Positions 47,158-55,519 of a stretch of DNA of 64,000 nt are shown one piece after another. The notes below the pieces were generated by a model, which saw nothing but the letters and a program-made list of their open reading frames with translations, was not told the origin of the DNA and searched no databases. Numbering within the stretch: the stretch's first letter is position 1; each line of letters opens with the position of its first letter. The translations under genes and the position numbers were made by a program. Origin of the DNA: Nitrospira sp. (GTDB lineage: Bacteria; Nitrospirota; Nitrospiria; Nitrospirales; Nitrospiraceae); assembly GCA_030653545.1 (NCBI GenBank), contig JAURZE010000005.1:1-64000 (forward strand). Direction: 5' to 3'.

Positions 47158-48054
47158 TCACCGAGTCTGCCGGAGCGCTCGATTCCCCGCTGCCAGATGC
47201 GCGAATTGCTGCTTCAATCCATTGATGCGCGCCAGGTAGGTGTTCACATCGTGGTCGCCGCAGCGCTGGTGGGGAAGGAGCCGGAAACCGCGCCTCGCGT
47301 AATCCTGGCCCGCTCCTGCTCCGCAGAGGTGGATGATGGCGGCGAGATCCTGCTTTTTCTGGAGCGTCGCCGATGCCGCCCGCCGGTGGCCCATCGCGGC
47401 GGCGACATTGCGGTCGAGCAGTGCGGCCGTCATCTCGATCGCATGGCTCGGCACGACGCGGGAATAGAGGCGGTTGAACCAGCAGGAGCTGAAATTGTTC
47501 CAGGGGCCGTCTTCGACGACCTCGTGATCGTGAACGCAGTAGCGCTTTGCCAGCTGAAACGTTCCGTCGGTGAGCTGGTACATACCCACCGCGCTTGACG
47601 CCGGCTGATACCACTCCAAGGGATTCCACGAAGCCCGCCATCGCCAGTAGGTCCGCGCCACGGGGTTGCCCGCTCCTTCGCTCTGGGCCAGTGCGGCGAG
47701 CAGTTCCGGCGCGATGACGGCGGTCGAATGTTCACGGAAGAGCGCGCCGTATTCCTGCCAGGTTTTCGCCGGGCTCTTGTCGAATGCGTTGTCGAGGGGG
47801 AACAGGACTTCGGTGGGTTTGTGGAATGCATGGTACATCCAGTTCACCGCCAGCCAGAGCACGAGAATCAGCGCAACGCTGACGACGATTCGCACCGCCG
47901 GCGTCGTTTTTCCCAGTGCCCGAAAGAATGTGCGACACTCCTGCCAGCGGGACCGCATGAAGCGGCGGGATCCGGCAAAGCTGCGTCGATGGCGCGAGCG
48001 TCCCGCTCTGCGGCGAGGGGAACGGGCGTTGCGGCGATGGGATCGGGGCGGCAT
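47158..48054 (-). CDS. Lytic transglycosylase-like (SLT) membrane protein
   Basis: 298 residues from MPPRSHRRNARSPRRRAGRS. A very basic cytosolic tail is followed by one transmembrane helix (VVSVALILVLWLAVNWMY). The periplasmic part has the lysozyme-like fold: APELLAALAQSEGAGNPVAR (catalytic-Glu region), WYQPASSAVGMYQLTDGTF (GLMQ-like motif) and a Cys-rich segment (CVHDHEV, SSCWFN, LCGAG, RCGDHDVNTYLARINGL). It should cleave or sense peptidoglycan. TATAGT stands exactly 6 bases before the ATG, suggesting a leaderless message. Confidence 0.85.
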   Translation of the reverse strand: MPPRSHRRNARSPRRRAGRSRHRRSFAGSRRFMRSRWQECRTFFRALGKTTPAVRIVVSVALILVLWLAVNWMYHAFHKPTEVLFPLDNAFDKSPAKTWQEYGALFREHSTAVIAPELLAALAQSEGAGNPVARTYWRWRASWNPLEWYQPASSAVGMYQLTDGTFQLAKRYCVHDHEVVEDGPWNNFSSCWFNRLYSRVVPSHAIEMTAALLDRNVAAAMGHRRAASATLQKKQDLAAIIHLCGAGAGQDYARRGFRLLPHQRCGDHDVNTYLARINGLKQQFAHLAAGNRALRQTR

Positions 48055-48060
48055 GCCTGT

Positions 48061-48066
48061 ACTATA
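48061..48066 (-). promoter_or_regulatory. -10 element of the transglycosylase gene, leaderless type
   Basis: TATAGT on the minus strand ends 6 bases upstream of the ATG at 48054. No Shine-Dalgarno site is present and the -35 region is weak. Confidence 0.45.
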
Positions 48067-48269
48067 ACTCAAAAATGGAGGCATGCCTGCATGTTGAGCG
48101 CAGGGAAGGATTGATATCGGCCTCATAACAGTCGACAAATGCGTTTCTGGGGAAGGAGATGACGGTCTTCCCATCTTCAGATGGTTCAGTCAAAAGCGGG
48201 TTGCGTTGAGGGTGCCTCTAGCGTGGCGGGCTGGCCGTTCGTTTCCGCACAGCTTCTCACGGGCTGGAT

Positions 48270-48992
48270 CTATGAGGGACCGAAGTTGGTCTCATCTGTT
48301 TCTTCGGCGGCTTGAAGGTTCTCGTCGGATAGCGCGACATAATGGCGGGCCCACGTCAGATACATATATCCGCTGTCGCGCATCACGCCGGCACCCTTAA
48401 GCAGTTTGTCGATCAACTCGGCATCTCTGCCACCCGATTCAAGTGTTGCCGCATGCCGCTGCAGCGCCGGGGAGAATGCCGTCATCAATGCCGACATCTC
48501 ACCGATGAGCTGTTGGAGATGCGCTTGTTCACTGTTCATGGAGGCATTTCCCTCCCTGAGGGAGGGCACAGTATCAGTGACGCTTCCTACCTTGGTCACC
48601 GGCCGGTGGGCGGGCGTCTCGGACGGAAGCGGATAGAGTTGCTCGAGTCGCTGGATCAACGGCAGCGCTTCCGGAGTACTGGTCCAGGTCGGTTCACTGG
48701 GTGAGTGGTCCCAGCTCAACGTTTGAATACCCGCGTTCGTCAGCACGGTGCGGATTGTCTCGACCATCGCATCCAGCGTCGTTTCACTCCAGGGACGGAG
48801 ATCGATGACGCGCTTCTCCCGCTCATCGGGTGGAGGGCTTTCATGGATGAGCATCCAGCATCGGTCGAAGAGTGCCGTACGCACGTCATCGGGGACATTG
48901 AGTGAAGTCAGCCGGGAGGTGCACAGCGCCGTGACGAGCAGGACGAACTGAAGGTCCGGCATCCCGGGGCGATCGATATCAAGCGTCTGCAT
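48270..48992 (-). CDS. Soluble protein of unknown function
   Basis: 240 residues from MQTLDIDRPGMPDLQFVLLV, with GGAAAGG upstream; the longer open frame beyond 48992 has no ribosome binding site. The N-terminal half includes TSRLTSLNVPDDVRTALFDRCWMLIHE and ALPLIQRLEQLYPLPSE. After a Ser/Thr-rich linker the C-terminal half is helical (SEQAHLQQLIGEMSALMTAF, AALESGGRDAELIDKLLKGAG-like, HYVALSDENLQAAEETDE). No signal peptide or known motif. It is probably two small domains. Confidence 0.65.
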   Translation of the reverse strand: MQTLDIDRPGMPDLQFVLLVTALCTSRLTSLNVPDDVRTALFDRCWMLIHESPPPDEREKRVIDLRPWSETTLDAMVETIRTVLTNAGIQTLSWDHSPSEPTWTSTPEALPLIQRLEQLYPLPSETPAHRPVTKVGSVTDTVPSLREGNASMNSEQAHLQQLIGEMSALMTAFSPALQRHAATLESGGRDAELIDKLLKGAGVMRDSGYMYLTWARHYVALSDENLQAAEETDETNFGPS

Positions 48993-49060
48993 GATGGCCT
49001 TTCCAGACGGCCGCAGAATCCTTTTCGGCGGTTCCAGGCTCCGGTCATGAATCGCGGTGC

Positions 49061-49297
49061 TTACGTTTCTGCATGGATCTCGAAAAATGCGTCGACGCTC
49101 TCCAGTAACCGCGCTTTGATTTCTTCCGGCGTGCCGTTGATCACATGCAGGGTGATGTTGCCGGTCGATCCGTCGGGCAGGACGATCGGCATGTGCGGAT
49201 GCGCCTCTTCTGCACCGGTCCCTGGATCCAGCCGCATGCCGTAGGTCAGTGTAAAAGGAGTCTGTGTATTCCTGATGCGTGCTGTGGAGTCCGTCAT
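49061..49297 (-). CDS. Small protein of unknown function
   Basis: 78 residues from MTDSTARIRNTQTPFTLTYG, with GAGG 6 bases before the start. RLDPGTGAEEAHPHMPIVLP, then DGSTGNITLHVINGTPEEIK and ARLLESVDAFFEIHAE. It looks like a compact alpha/beta protein with a C-terminal helix. Not recognised. It is codirectional with the OFOR beta-subunit genes upstream, about 100 bases away. Confidence 0.6.
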   Translation of the reverse strand: MTDSTARIRNTQTPFTLTYGMRLDPGTGAEEAHPHMPIVLPDGSTGNITLHVINGTPEEIKARLLESVDAFFEIHAET

Positions 49298-49396
49298 GGT
49301 GTACCTCGGTCGAATTATCGGCAAGGCGTGCCGGGTGAAGGGTGGAAGACCCGGGCGGTGCATCGTGCCCGGCTCCCGAATCTTCCACCTATCCTG

Positions 49397-50287
49397 TCAC
49401 GCCTGTACGACAGCAGCAACCGGCTTCGGCAGAAATTCCTTGTAGCCGTACCGCTCGGCCAGATAGGCCTTGGCCTCGTCGCTGACATACTCGGTGAATT
49501 TGTAGCGATCGTCCTCGACGTTCTTGGCATCTTCCATAACCTTGTCGGTCGGGATCGCATACTCGATATTGCAGGACGTATAGGCTTGAATATAGGTCGG
49601 TCCGACTTCCCGCGCGATCAGGACGGCCTTCTTGATGCAACTTTCCACCCGCCGAGGATTGTTCGGCACCACGGTGGCGATATAGGCGCAGCCGGCGATT
49701 TTGGCCATGCTGACCATATCCATCTTTTCGAACTTCTTGCCGAGCGGCGCCATCTTGAGGACCGCGCCTCTGGTCGTCATTCCGCTCTCCTGCCCGCCGG
49801 TATTGCCGTAGACCTCGTTGTCCAGCATGATCGTCGTGAACCGTTCTTTTCTGAACCAGGAATGGAGCACTTGCTGGAATCCGATATCGGCGGTTCCTCC
49901 GTCCCCCGCGATCACCACGACATCCTTGGGTTTGTCGCCGAAGCGGATCCTCAACCCGCGCGACAACCCGCTGGCGACGCCGTTCTGGTCGCCGTAGTTG
50001 CCGTACACGAAGGGAATCGCCGCCTGAGAAATGGCTAACCGGCCGCATCCGGCCGTTCCAACCGTAATGGTGTCTTCGGGATTGGGAAACGCGATGATCG
50101 CCAAGCGGATAAACAAGGTCATCGCGCAGCCGGCGCACATGGGGTGTTCTTCGAGGATTTCCTTGAAGCTGCCCATCTGCGAGACGGTTGTTTTCTTTCC
50201 GAAGGGCCCGTGCTCCACCATATCCTTATATTCTTTCGGCATGAACGCATCGAACCCCGGGGTGAATTTCACATAATCGAGACTCAT
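49397..50287 (-). CDS. 2-oxoacid:ferredoxin oxidoreductase, beta subunit (second copy)
   Basis: A 296-residue TPP-binding subunit of a pyruvate/2-oxoglutarate:ferredoxin oxidoreductase. Motifs: EEHPMCAGCAMTLFIRLAI (cluster/TPP region Cys), GTAGCGRLAISQAAIPF, VIAGDGGTADIGFQQVLHSW then MLDNEVYGNTGGQESGMTT (the GDG...N TPP-Mg motif). CNIEYAIPTDKVMED contributes another conserved Cys. Such enzymes fix CO2 in the reductive TCA cycle. It lies downstream of a homologous beta subunit with a 46-base gap. No alpha, gamma or delta subunit is nearby. Confidence 0.9.
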   Translation of the reverse strand: MSLDYVKFTPGFDAFMPKEYKDMVEHGPFGKKTTVSQMGSFKEILEEHPMCAGCAMTLFIRLAIIAFPNPEDTITVGTAGCGRLAISQAAIPFVYGNYGDQNGVASGLSRGLRIRFGDKPKDVVVIAGDGGTADIGFQQVLHSWFRKERFTTIMLDNEVYGNTGGQESGMTTRGAVLKMAPLGKKFEKMDMVSMAKIAGCAYIATVVPNNPRRVESCIKKAVLIAREVGPTYIQAYTSCNIEYAIPTDKVMEDAKNVEDDRYKFTEYVSDEAKAYLAERYGYKEFLPKPVAAVVQA

Positions 50288-50333
50288 CTGGCACCTCCGC
50301 TCTGTGTGTAGGCCGCAGCTGCGGCGATCCTTG

Positions 50334-51239
50334 TTATGCCTGGGATGACGCCAACTGCTTCGCGGCGTCTTTCTTTTCTTTTGCCTTCGCAGCGAGTTCC
50401 GCGATGAGTTCCTTGGCCGGCTCGCTCATGTATTCCTTGTAGGCGAAGCGCTCGCTCGGCTTCTCCGCGTCGCGCATTTCTTGTAGTCCCTCCTGGCTGT
50501 CCTTGCCGATTTCGAGAATGCAGGGCGTATACAGCTGCACGTAGGTGGGGCCGATCTCGCGCGCCACGAGCACGGCGTTCCGGATCACTTTCTCTACCAG
50601 GGAGGGTTTGCTCACCGTACAGTTCACGACGTAGTGGCACCCGGCCTCCCGGGCAATTTCAGGGAGCCGCACCTTGTCGAAACTCTTGCCCATCGGAGCC
50701 ATTTTGGCCACGAAGCCTTTTTGCATGAGCCCGCTTTCCTGACCGCCGGTATTGGCATACAACTCATTGTCGAAACAGATCGTGGTGAATTTCTCCTGGC
50801 GGAACCACGCCTGCAAGGTCATGTCGAGTCCGATGTCCACGGTAGCGCCGTCGCCGGCCAGCACGACCACATCCTTGATTCGTCCTGGAAAACGGACGGT
50901 CAACGCCCGCTTCAGGCCTGATGCCACGGCATTTTGATTGCCGAACAGCGAATGAATGTTGTGGAGCGCGACATGAGGAAAGACAAGACTGGTGCAGCCG
51001 GTCGATCCGACCATGACGGTATCTTCGGGATTGGGGAGCGAGGCTAAAATGTAACGAAACGCCATGGACTCAGGACAACCGGCGCAGAGCGAGTGCTGCT
51101 CAATGAGTTCCTTGGCCGTGCCGATATCCTTCCACCCCCGGTCTTCCTTGCCGTAGGTGGCCTTGGTGACAAGGTCCTGATATTCGGGCGGCATGATGTC
51201 GTAGAGGTCGGGTGAAATGGTGATGCGTTCTTTGCTCAT
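50334..51239 (-). CDS. 2-oxoacid:ferredoxin oxidoreductase, beta subunit (first copy)
   Basis: A 301-residue homologue of the next gene, with EQHSLCAGCPESMAFRYILAS, GSTGCTSLVFPHVALHNI, LAGDGATVDIGLDMTLQAWF and CFDNELYANTGGQESGLMQ. The TPP motif is complete and the Cys positions match. The C-terminal tail is Lys/Ala-rich (AAKAKEKKDAAKQL). The two beta subunits are clearly different proteins, probably for different 2-oxoacids or as a pair in one complex. The A-type Fe-S carrier gene lies 57 bases upstream and is codirectional, so cluster delivery to these enzymes is plausible. Confidence 0.9.
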   Translation of the reverse strand: MSKERITISPDLYDIMPPEYQDLVTKATYGKEDRGWKDIGTAKELIEQHSLCAGCPESMAFRYILASLPNPEDTVMVGSTGCTSLVFPHVALHNIHSLFGNQNAVASGLKRALTVRFPGRIKDVVVLAGDGATVDIGLDMTLQAWFRQEKFTTICFDNELYANTGGQESGLMQKGFVAKMAPMGKSFDKVRLPEIAREAGCHYVVNCTVSKPSLVEKVIRNAVLVAREIGPTYVQLYTPCILEIGKDSQEGLQEMRDAEKPSERFAYKEYMSEPAKELIAELAAKAKEKKDAAKQLASSQA

Positions 51240-51296
51240 GTATATCTCCTCTCAGCCTTGCTGAATTTCAATGTTTGACGTTGAGGCACACTGCCT

Positions 51297-51617
51297 CTAT
51301 GCGCTGAATGAACTGCCGCATCCGCACGTCGTTTTCGCTTGCGGATTCTTGATCGCAAAACCTGAGCCCTGCACGCTATCCGTATAATCGACTTCGCAAC
51401 CGTTCAGCAGCGGGGCGCTTTGGGAATCCATGATGACTTTCACATCGCCCATTTCCACGACGGTGTCGTCCTCGCTCATCTTGGACTCGAACGCCATCCC
51501 GTACTGATAGCCGTGGCAACCTCCGCCTTTCACGTAGACGCGCAGGCCGATCGTATCCTGCTCTTCCCGCATCAGTTCACGAATCTTTTCTTCAGCCGTT
51601 GAGGTCACTGTAATCAT
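51297..51617 (-). CDS. erpA: A-type iron-sulfur carrier protein (IscA/ErpA family)
   Basis: 106 residues from MITVTSTAEEKIRELMREEQ, with AGGAGA before the start. The three ligand cysteines are in GGGCHGYQYGMAFE and TTCGCGSSFS, the signature of IscA/ErpA/SufA proteins. QSAPLLNGCEVDYTDSVQGS is the conserved middle. It binds and transfers Fe-S clusters to apoproteins. The position just upstream of two Fe-S/TPP oxidoreductase subunits suggests a dedicated delivery role. ErpA or SufA-like assignment is by resemblance only. Confidence 0.9.
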   Translation of the reverse strand: MITVTSTAEEKIRELMREEQDTIGLRVYVKGGGCHGYQYGMAFESKMSEDDTVVEMGDVKVIMDSQSAPLLNGCEVDYTDSVQGSGFAIKNPQAKTTCGCGSSFSA

Positions 51618-52022
51618 GGCGGTATCTCCTCTACTGATGTGTGAAGCCTGCGCAATGCCTCTTACGAAGCGCGCGTAGAAGTCCCGTTCAACGCCGGACG
51701 CCGAAGAGCGCTTCCGGTTACGGAGAAACTCGACAAAAGGGAGTGAAAGAACCGCTGGCGTAGGAAGCGGCGGAGACCGGAGAATCAGTCGCGCAGAGCA
51801 GAGTGCGGGAGCGCGAGGGATGGGACAGTCAGCGGGGCTTGAGACGTCACTAAATTCACTCTGGGCGCAAATGAAGTCGTAGTCAAGCGCTATTAAGGGT
51901 AAGGTCACGCCGGTGATTCAGCGATTGTCCTGAGGTATTGGCCGGGGAATCCGGTGGGGCCGTTGTGTGAGCGTTCTGGTTTGCCGGGGGAAGGCAGGTT
52001 TTCGGTGAAGGCGGCCTGCCGA
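51618..52022. other. Intergenic region without a supported gene
   Basis: About 400 bases between the Fe-S carrier and the PilZ gene. The reading frame of the carrier stays open upstream to 51908, but its composition is low quality and a ribosome binding site fixes the start at 51617. No promoter could be assigned with confidence. Confidence 0.5.
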
Positions 52023-52349
52023 TCAGCTACGACCGGGTTGGCCTGCGAGCTGTTGGAGTGTGCCGTCCAGTCGTTCTCGATGAGGAGAGGCGAGCGACGG
52101 GAACTCAATTCCAATTCCATGGGCCCCGGCCCAGCGGATGGTGGCGCGCTGGATTAGTACGGGAACTGGTTCGTCACTGAGGTAGAGGAGTAGATCCACT
52201 CGTGTGCCGGCAACGACCTGTACGGAACTTTCGAGCCGGCACCCTTTGCGTGAGAGATCCACCGAGTTTGTAATCGTATGGGGATGGTTCTGATAGACCA
52301 GCGTGCCGGAGAATGGCGCATGGTAGCGGGGGTGTTGTCGTAGCACCAT
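52023..52349 (-). CDS. PilZ-domain (c-di-GMP-binding) protein
   Basis: 108 residues. The N-terminal MVLRQHPRYHAPFSGTLVYQ provides the R-x-x-x-R motif, and SVDLSRKGCRLESS the D/N-x-S-x-x-G motif, both needed for c-di-GMP. The beta-barrel continues through GTRVDLLLYLSD and RATIRWAGAHGIGIEFPS. It is a single-domain PilZ protein, probably an adaptor for motility, exopolysaccharide or transcription control. No diguanylate cyclase is adjacent. Confidence 0.92.
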   Translation of the reverse strand: MVLRQHPRYHAPFSGTLVYQNHPHTITNSVDLSRKGCRLESSVQVVAGTRVDLLLYLSDEPVPVLIQRATIRWAGAHGIGIEFPSLASPHRERLDGTLQQLAGQPGRS

Positions 52350-52593
52350 AGGTTACCTCGTACTCGGTCGTGGTTCGATGCGGTGGATCTTTTGACCGGG
52401 TTGGTGCAGGTGCGATGCCTGAGCTGAATCGTGCGAGGTCGCGTATTTCCCGTCTTTTGCGCTGAAAGGCTCTGTAGAGGACGAGATTCGCCGTTCTTTG
52501 CTGTGCGTCAGTGAAGGGGCGGGGCCACACTGAGATGGCCTACGGCGATCAGGAGACTGGTAGTGTCGTTCGTTGGCGATCACAGGGCCTGAG

Positions 52594-53004
52594 ATGATGG
52601 ATGAGAAGTTTTTCCGAGCTTTTGCCGCGGAGTGGATCGATGCCTGGAACGCTCACGATTTGGATCGGGTGTTGGTACATTATGCGGACGACTTAGAGAT
52701 GCGGTCTCCGCTCATCGTCACGATTGCCGGTGAGCCGAGCGGGTGTCTCAAAGGGAAAGCGGCGGTGCGGGCTTACTGGAGGAAGGGACTGCAGCTCCTC
52801 CCGGACTTGCATTTTCAGTTGGTCTCAATTCTGGCCGGGGTGCAGGGGCTCACGCTGATGTATCGTGGCCATCGTGGTCTGGTGGCCGAGGTGTTTCGAT
52901 TCAGCCCGGATCGAACAGTGGTCGAGGTGAGTGCGCACTATCTTTTGCCAGACTGGCTTGCGGAGGCTGGAAGAGGGGCTGAGTTCACAATGAAAGCGGG
53001 CTGA
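52594..53004 (+). CDS. SnoaL-like / NTF2-fold protein
   Basis: 136 residues from MMDEKFFRAFAAEWIDAWNA. It has the NTF2-like pattern AEWIDAWNAHDLDRVLVHYADDLEMRSP, then GCLKGKAAVRAYWRKGLQLL, PDLHFQLVSILAG and the strand set LTLMYRGHRGLVAEVFRFS. It resembles the SnoaL-like polyketide cyclase/isomerase group that includes many small-molecule binding proteins. No catalytic residue can be assigned. A hairpin overlaps its stop codon. Confidence 0.85.
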   Translation: MMDEKFFRAFAAEWIDAWNAHDLDRVLVHYADDLEMRSPLIVTIAGEPSGCLKGKAAVRAYWRKGLQLLPDLHFQLVSILAGVQGLTLMYRGHRGLVAEVFRFSPDRTVVEVSAHYLLPDWLAEAGRGAEFTMKAG

Positions 53005-53024
53005 TCCTTCCGGACCAGCCCGCT
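52995..53024. terminator. Hairpin between convergent genes
   Basis: AGCGGGCTG (52995-53003) and CAGCCCGCT (53016-53024) form a perfect 9-base-pair stem overlapping the stop of the SnoaL-like gene. It lies before the convergent end at 53060. Confidence 0.6.
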
Positions 53025-53059
53025 GTAAGGTTGACGGATATGTGGGAAGCGGCGGGGCG

Positions 53060-53425
53060 CTATTGGATGGAATTGGCGAAGCCGCCCTGCGTCAGCTCCG
53101 CGCGAATCTTATCTCCCACTCTTTTGTCCCCGCTGATCTTCTTGGTGTCTTTGCCGACAAAGACGCGGATTTCGTTGGAGTTGGCTCCTCCCCCGATCGC
53201 ATTGTAGGCAGGACCTTCGACCACGTAGATGTTGCCTTCAATTTTTCTGACCTTCCCGTCGATGGTCGTAAATGCCGGACCTGGTTTAGTATCCAGCTCC
53301 TGGGTCTTCGGGTTGGATGAGGGAGCGTACTCGGCTTCCGCCCATGCCAGGCCGGCGCTCACGGATCCTGTGATTCCGATAGCCAGAGCCAGTGCCATTG
53401 TTGATTTCATGCCAATCGTTTTCAT
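53060..53425 (-). CDS. Exported protein of unknown function
   Basis: 121 residues from MKTIGMKSTMALALAIGITG, with AAGGAGG upstream. The signal peptide runs to about AGLAWAEAEYA. The mature domain TTIDGKVRKIEGNIYVVEG, NEIRVFVGKDTKKISGDKR, VGDKIRAELTQGG resembles small beta-strand exported domains and, by plan, the protein at 22281-22604. Function unknown. It is convergent with the SnoaL-like gene. Confidence 0.8.
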   Translation of the reverse strand: MKTIGMKSTMALALAIGITGSVSAGLAWAEAEYAPSSNPKTQELDTKPGPAFTTIDGKVRKIEGNIYVVEGPAYNAIGGGANSNEIRVFVGKDTKKISGDKRVGDKIRAELTQGGFANSIQ

Positions 53426-53861
53426 CTGATCTCCTCCTTGGTGTCTGCCAGGGGCACGTGAAAGACTCGTTTGTTTTTCGGTCGTTCCCGGCCTTCGATG
53501 AGTTTTTCAGCAAGCATTATGCCGAGGCCTACGGCAGGAGATTTCAGATGTTTTGGAGGGGATTTTACGACAACCCGGCGCTTGAACGGCTAGGTATCTC
53601 CACGCAGACTGACAAAACATTGTCTCTCCGTGCAATTGTGGGCGGACACCCATGCTCCCCATCAACGGTAATCGTGGGAATGTTTTTCGGAGCGAGATGC
53701 CGAATGCAGAATTGAAGGTCGGCATATGGGCTAGGGGACTTCTGCACGGACCTAGGCGATGGACGGCCGGGGCAACTCTCGTTGCATTGCGGCAGCGGCG
53801 TCCTGATAATGAGTGAATGATGCTGAGCCCATATCTGACCATATGCGACGAGAGGTATTGA
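53426..53861. other. Intergenic region without a supported gene
   Basis: About 435 bases. Open frames on both strands (53392-53715 plus, 53507-53890 minus) have odd composition and no start signals. No repeat or RNA gene was recognised. Confidence 0.5.
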
Positions 53862-55202
53862 ATGTCTTCTGTGTCTCTGGCCCTACTCATTTTTGGCGTG
53901 TGCTATCTCGTCATCATCACCGAGCGGATTCACAAGACGATCGTCGCGCTGTTCGGAGCAGCGGTCATGATTGGGCTGGGGGTGATGTCGCAAGACGAGG
54001 CGTTCTACTCTCATGAGTTTGGCGTCGATTACAATGTCGTGTTTCTGCTGATCGGGATGATGGTGATCGTCAACATTGTCCGAGAAACCGGTCTCTTCGA
54101 GGTCTTGGCGATTTGGGCCGCGCAGCGGGCGGATGCAAGGCCGTTTCGTCTCCTGGTGTTGTTGTCGCTTTTGACTGCCGGGCTTTCGGCGATGCTCGAT
54201 AACGTGACGACTGTCTTGCTCATGGCGCCGGTCACGCTGTCCATTACCAAGCGGCTGGCGCTCAATCCTATTGCCTTCCTGGTGACCGAGGCGCTGGCGT
54301 CCAATATCGGCGGGACGGCAACGCTTGTCGGCGATCCGCCGAATATCATGATTGCGAGCAAGGCCGAATTCGGGTATCTCGATTTTTTGCTGATTTTGGG
54401 GCCAGTGGTCATACTTATCATGGCCGTTTTCCTGCTTTCCATCTGGGGTATCTTCGGGCGTAAAATGACCGTGGCACCCCATCTTCGAACCGCCGTGCTG
54501 GCGTTGAACTCCGGGGATGCCGTGTCGGATCGACCCTTCATGCACCGCTGTCTCTGGCTATTGGGAATCGTGAATGCGGGCTTCTGTCTGCATTCGCTTA
54601 TTCATCTTGAGCCGGCGACGATCGCTCTCCTGGGGGCGAGCCTCTTCATGTTACTTGGACATGCGAGGCGGGCCCCCGAGGATATCGAGGACTTGTCGTA
54701 TCTCACGGACGTTGAGTGGAAAACCATCTTCTTTTTCATCGGCTTGTTTATTCTGGTCGGTGGATTGGTCAAGGTTGGCGTGATTCGCTACCTGGCCGAT
54801 CAGTTGGTGGCGGTGACGCAGGGAAATCTTGGGGGAGCCACTATGGCGGTGCTGTGGGGCTCGGCTCTGCTTTCGGCCGCGGTGGATAACATTCCCTATG
54901 TTGCCGCGATGAATCCGCTGATTGTGGATCTTGCGCGATCCTTACACCCGGAAATTACCGACTATGCCACGTTGGTGCATCAGCCGGATATCATTCCTCT
55001 CTGGTGGGCGCTCGCGCTCGGCGCCTGTTTGGGGGGGAATGGCACGATTATCGGTGCGAGTGCCAATGTGGTGATCGTGGATATCGCCCGCAAAGCGGGG
55101 TATCACATCTCCTTCTGGCAGTTTTTTAAATTTGGATTTCCTGTCATGATCGGATCAATCCTCATGAGCTCCGTCTATCTATGGTTCCTCTTCCTGCGTT
55201 GA
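53862..55202 (+). CDS. Anion / Na+:H+ permease (ArsB-NhaD superfamily)
   Basis: 446 residues, 11-12 helices. ITERIHKTIVALFGAAVMIGLG (superfamily N-terminus), YNVVFLLIGMMVIVNIVRETG, LSAMLDNVTTVLLMAPVTLSI, ASNIGGTATLVGDPPNIMIAS and the C-terminal SAAVDNIPYVAAMNPLIVDL are typical of the ArsB/NhaD/P-protein group. It transports either sodium against protons or an anion such as arsenite or a dicarboxylate; the sequence alone does not decide. It is a single gene. GAGAGG is 6-8 bases upstream. Confidence 0.9.
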   Translation: MSSVSLALLIFGVCYLVIITERIHKTIVALFGAAVMIGLGVMSQDEAFYSHEFGVDYNVVFLLIGMMVIVNIVRETGLFEVLAIWAAQRADARPFRLLVLLSLLTAGLSAMLDNVTTVLLMAPVTLSITKRLALNPIAFLVTEALASNIGGTATLVGDPPNIMIASKAEFGYLDFLLILGPVVILIMAVFLLSIWGIFGRKMTVAPHLRTAVLALNSGDAVSDRPFMHRCLWLLGIVNAGFCLHSLIHLEPATIALLGASLFMLLGHARRAPEDIEDLSYLTDVEWKTIFFFIGLFILVGGLVKVGVIRYLADQLVAVTQGNLGGATMAVLWGSALLSAAVDNIPYVAAMNPLIVDLARSLHPEITDYATLVHQPDIIPLWWALALGACLGGNGTIIGASANVVIVDIARKAGYHISFWQFFKFGFPVMIGSILMSSVYLWFLFLR

Positions 55203-55239
55203 CCGGTTGCTGCTGCATAGGACGGGAACGTCCATTGAA

Positions 55240-55466
55240 TTATGATGAGGAGTTAGTCGGCGTGGGTTCTGACGTCCTGTCCGGCAAGATAACGTGAAGT
55301 TGAAAGGCATCGAACGAGTATGTCTTCTGGAAGAGCGTGATCGCCGAATTTCACCGTGAGCCGTAAGAATCTGACGCCGGTGGCCTAGCCTCTCGTATCT
55401 ATCAAAGAGCAGCGTCTGACTCTGGATGCGGCCCGCCGCATCCAGAGCAAACACCGGTCTTTCATC
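55240..55466 (-). pseudogene. Relic of an exported beta-rich protein with two frameshifts
   Basis: Read on the minus strand, one frame gives ERPVFALDAAGRIQSQTLLF then DRYERLGH. The +1 frame takes over with VRFLRLTVKFGDHAL, and a further shift gives FQKTYSFDAFQLHVILPDRT to a stop at 55240. The three pieces join into one sensible beta-strand pattern, as at the C-terminus of LolA/LolB-like lipoproteins (DUF4292-like). The N-terminal part is missing. Family resemblance is by eye. Confidence 0.5.
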
Positions 55467-55519
55467 AGCCGAGAAGTCTCACCAGATTGAGTCCCGGTGA
55501 TAGTCCGGGCTCTATTGAG

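Noticed and set aside
51618-51908. Long N-terminal extension of the Fe-S carrier
   Set aside because: Low-quality composition and a good ribosome binding site at the shorter start.
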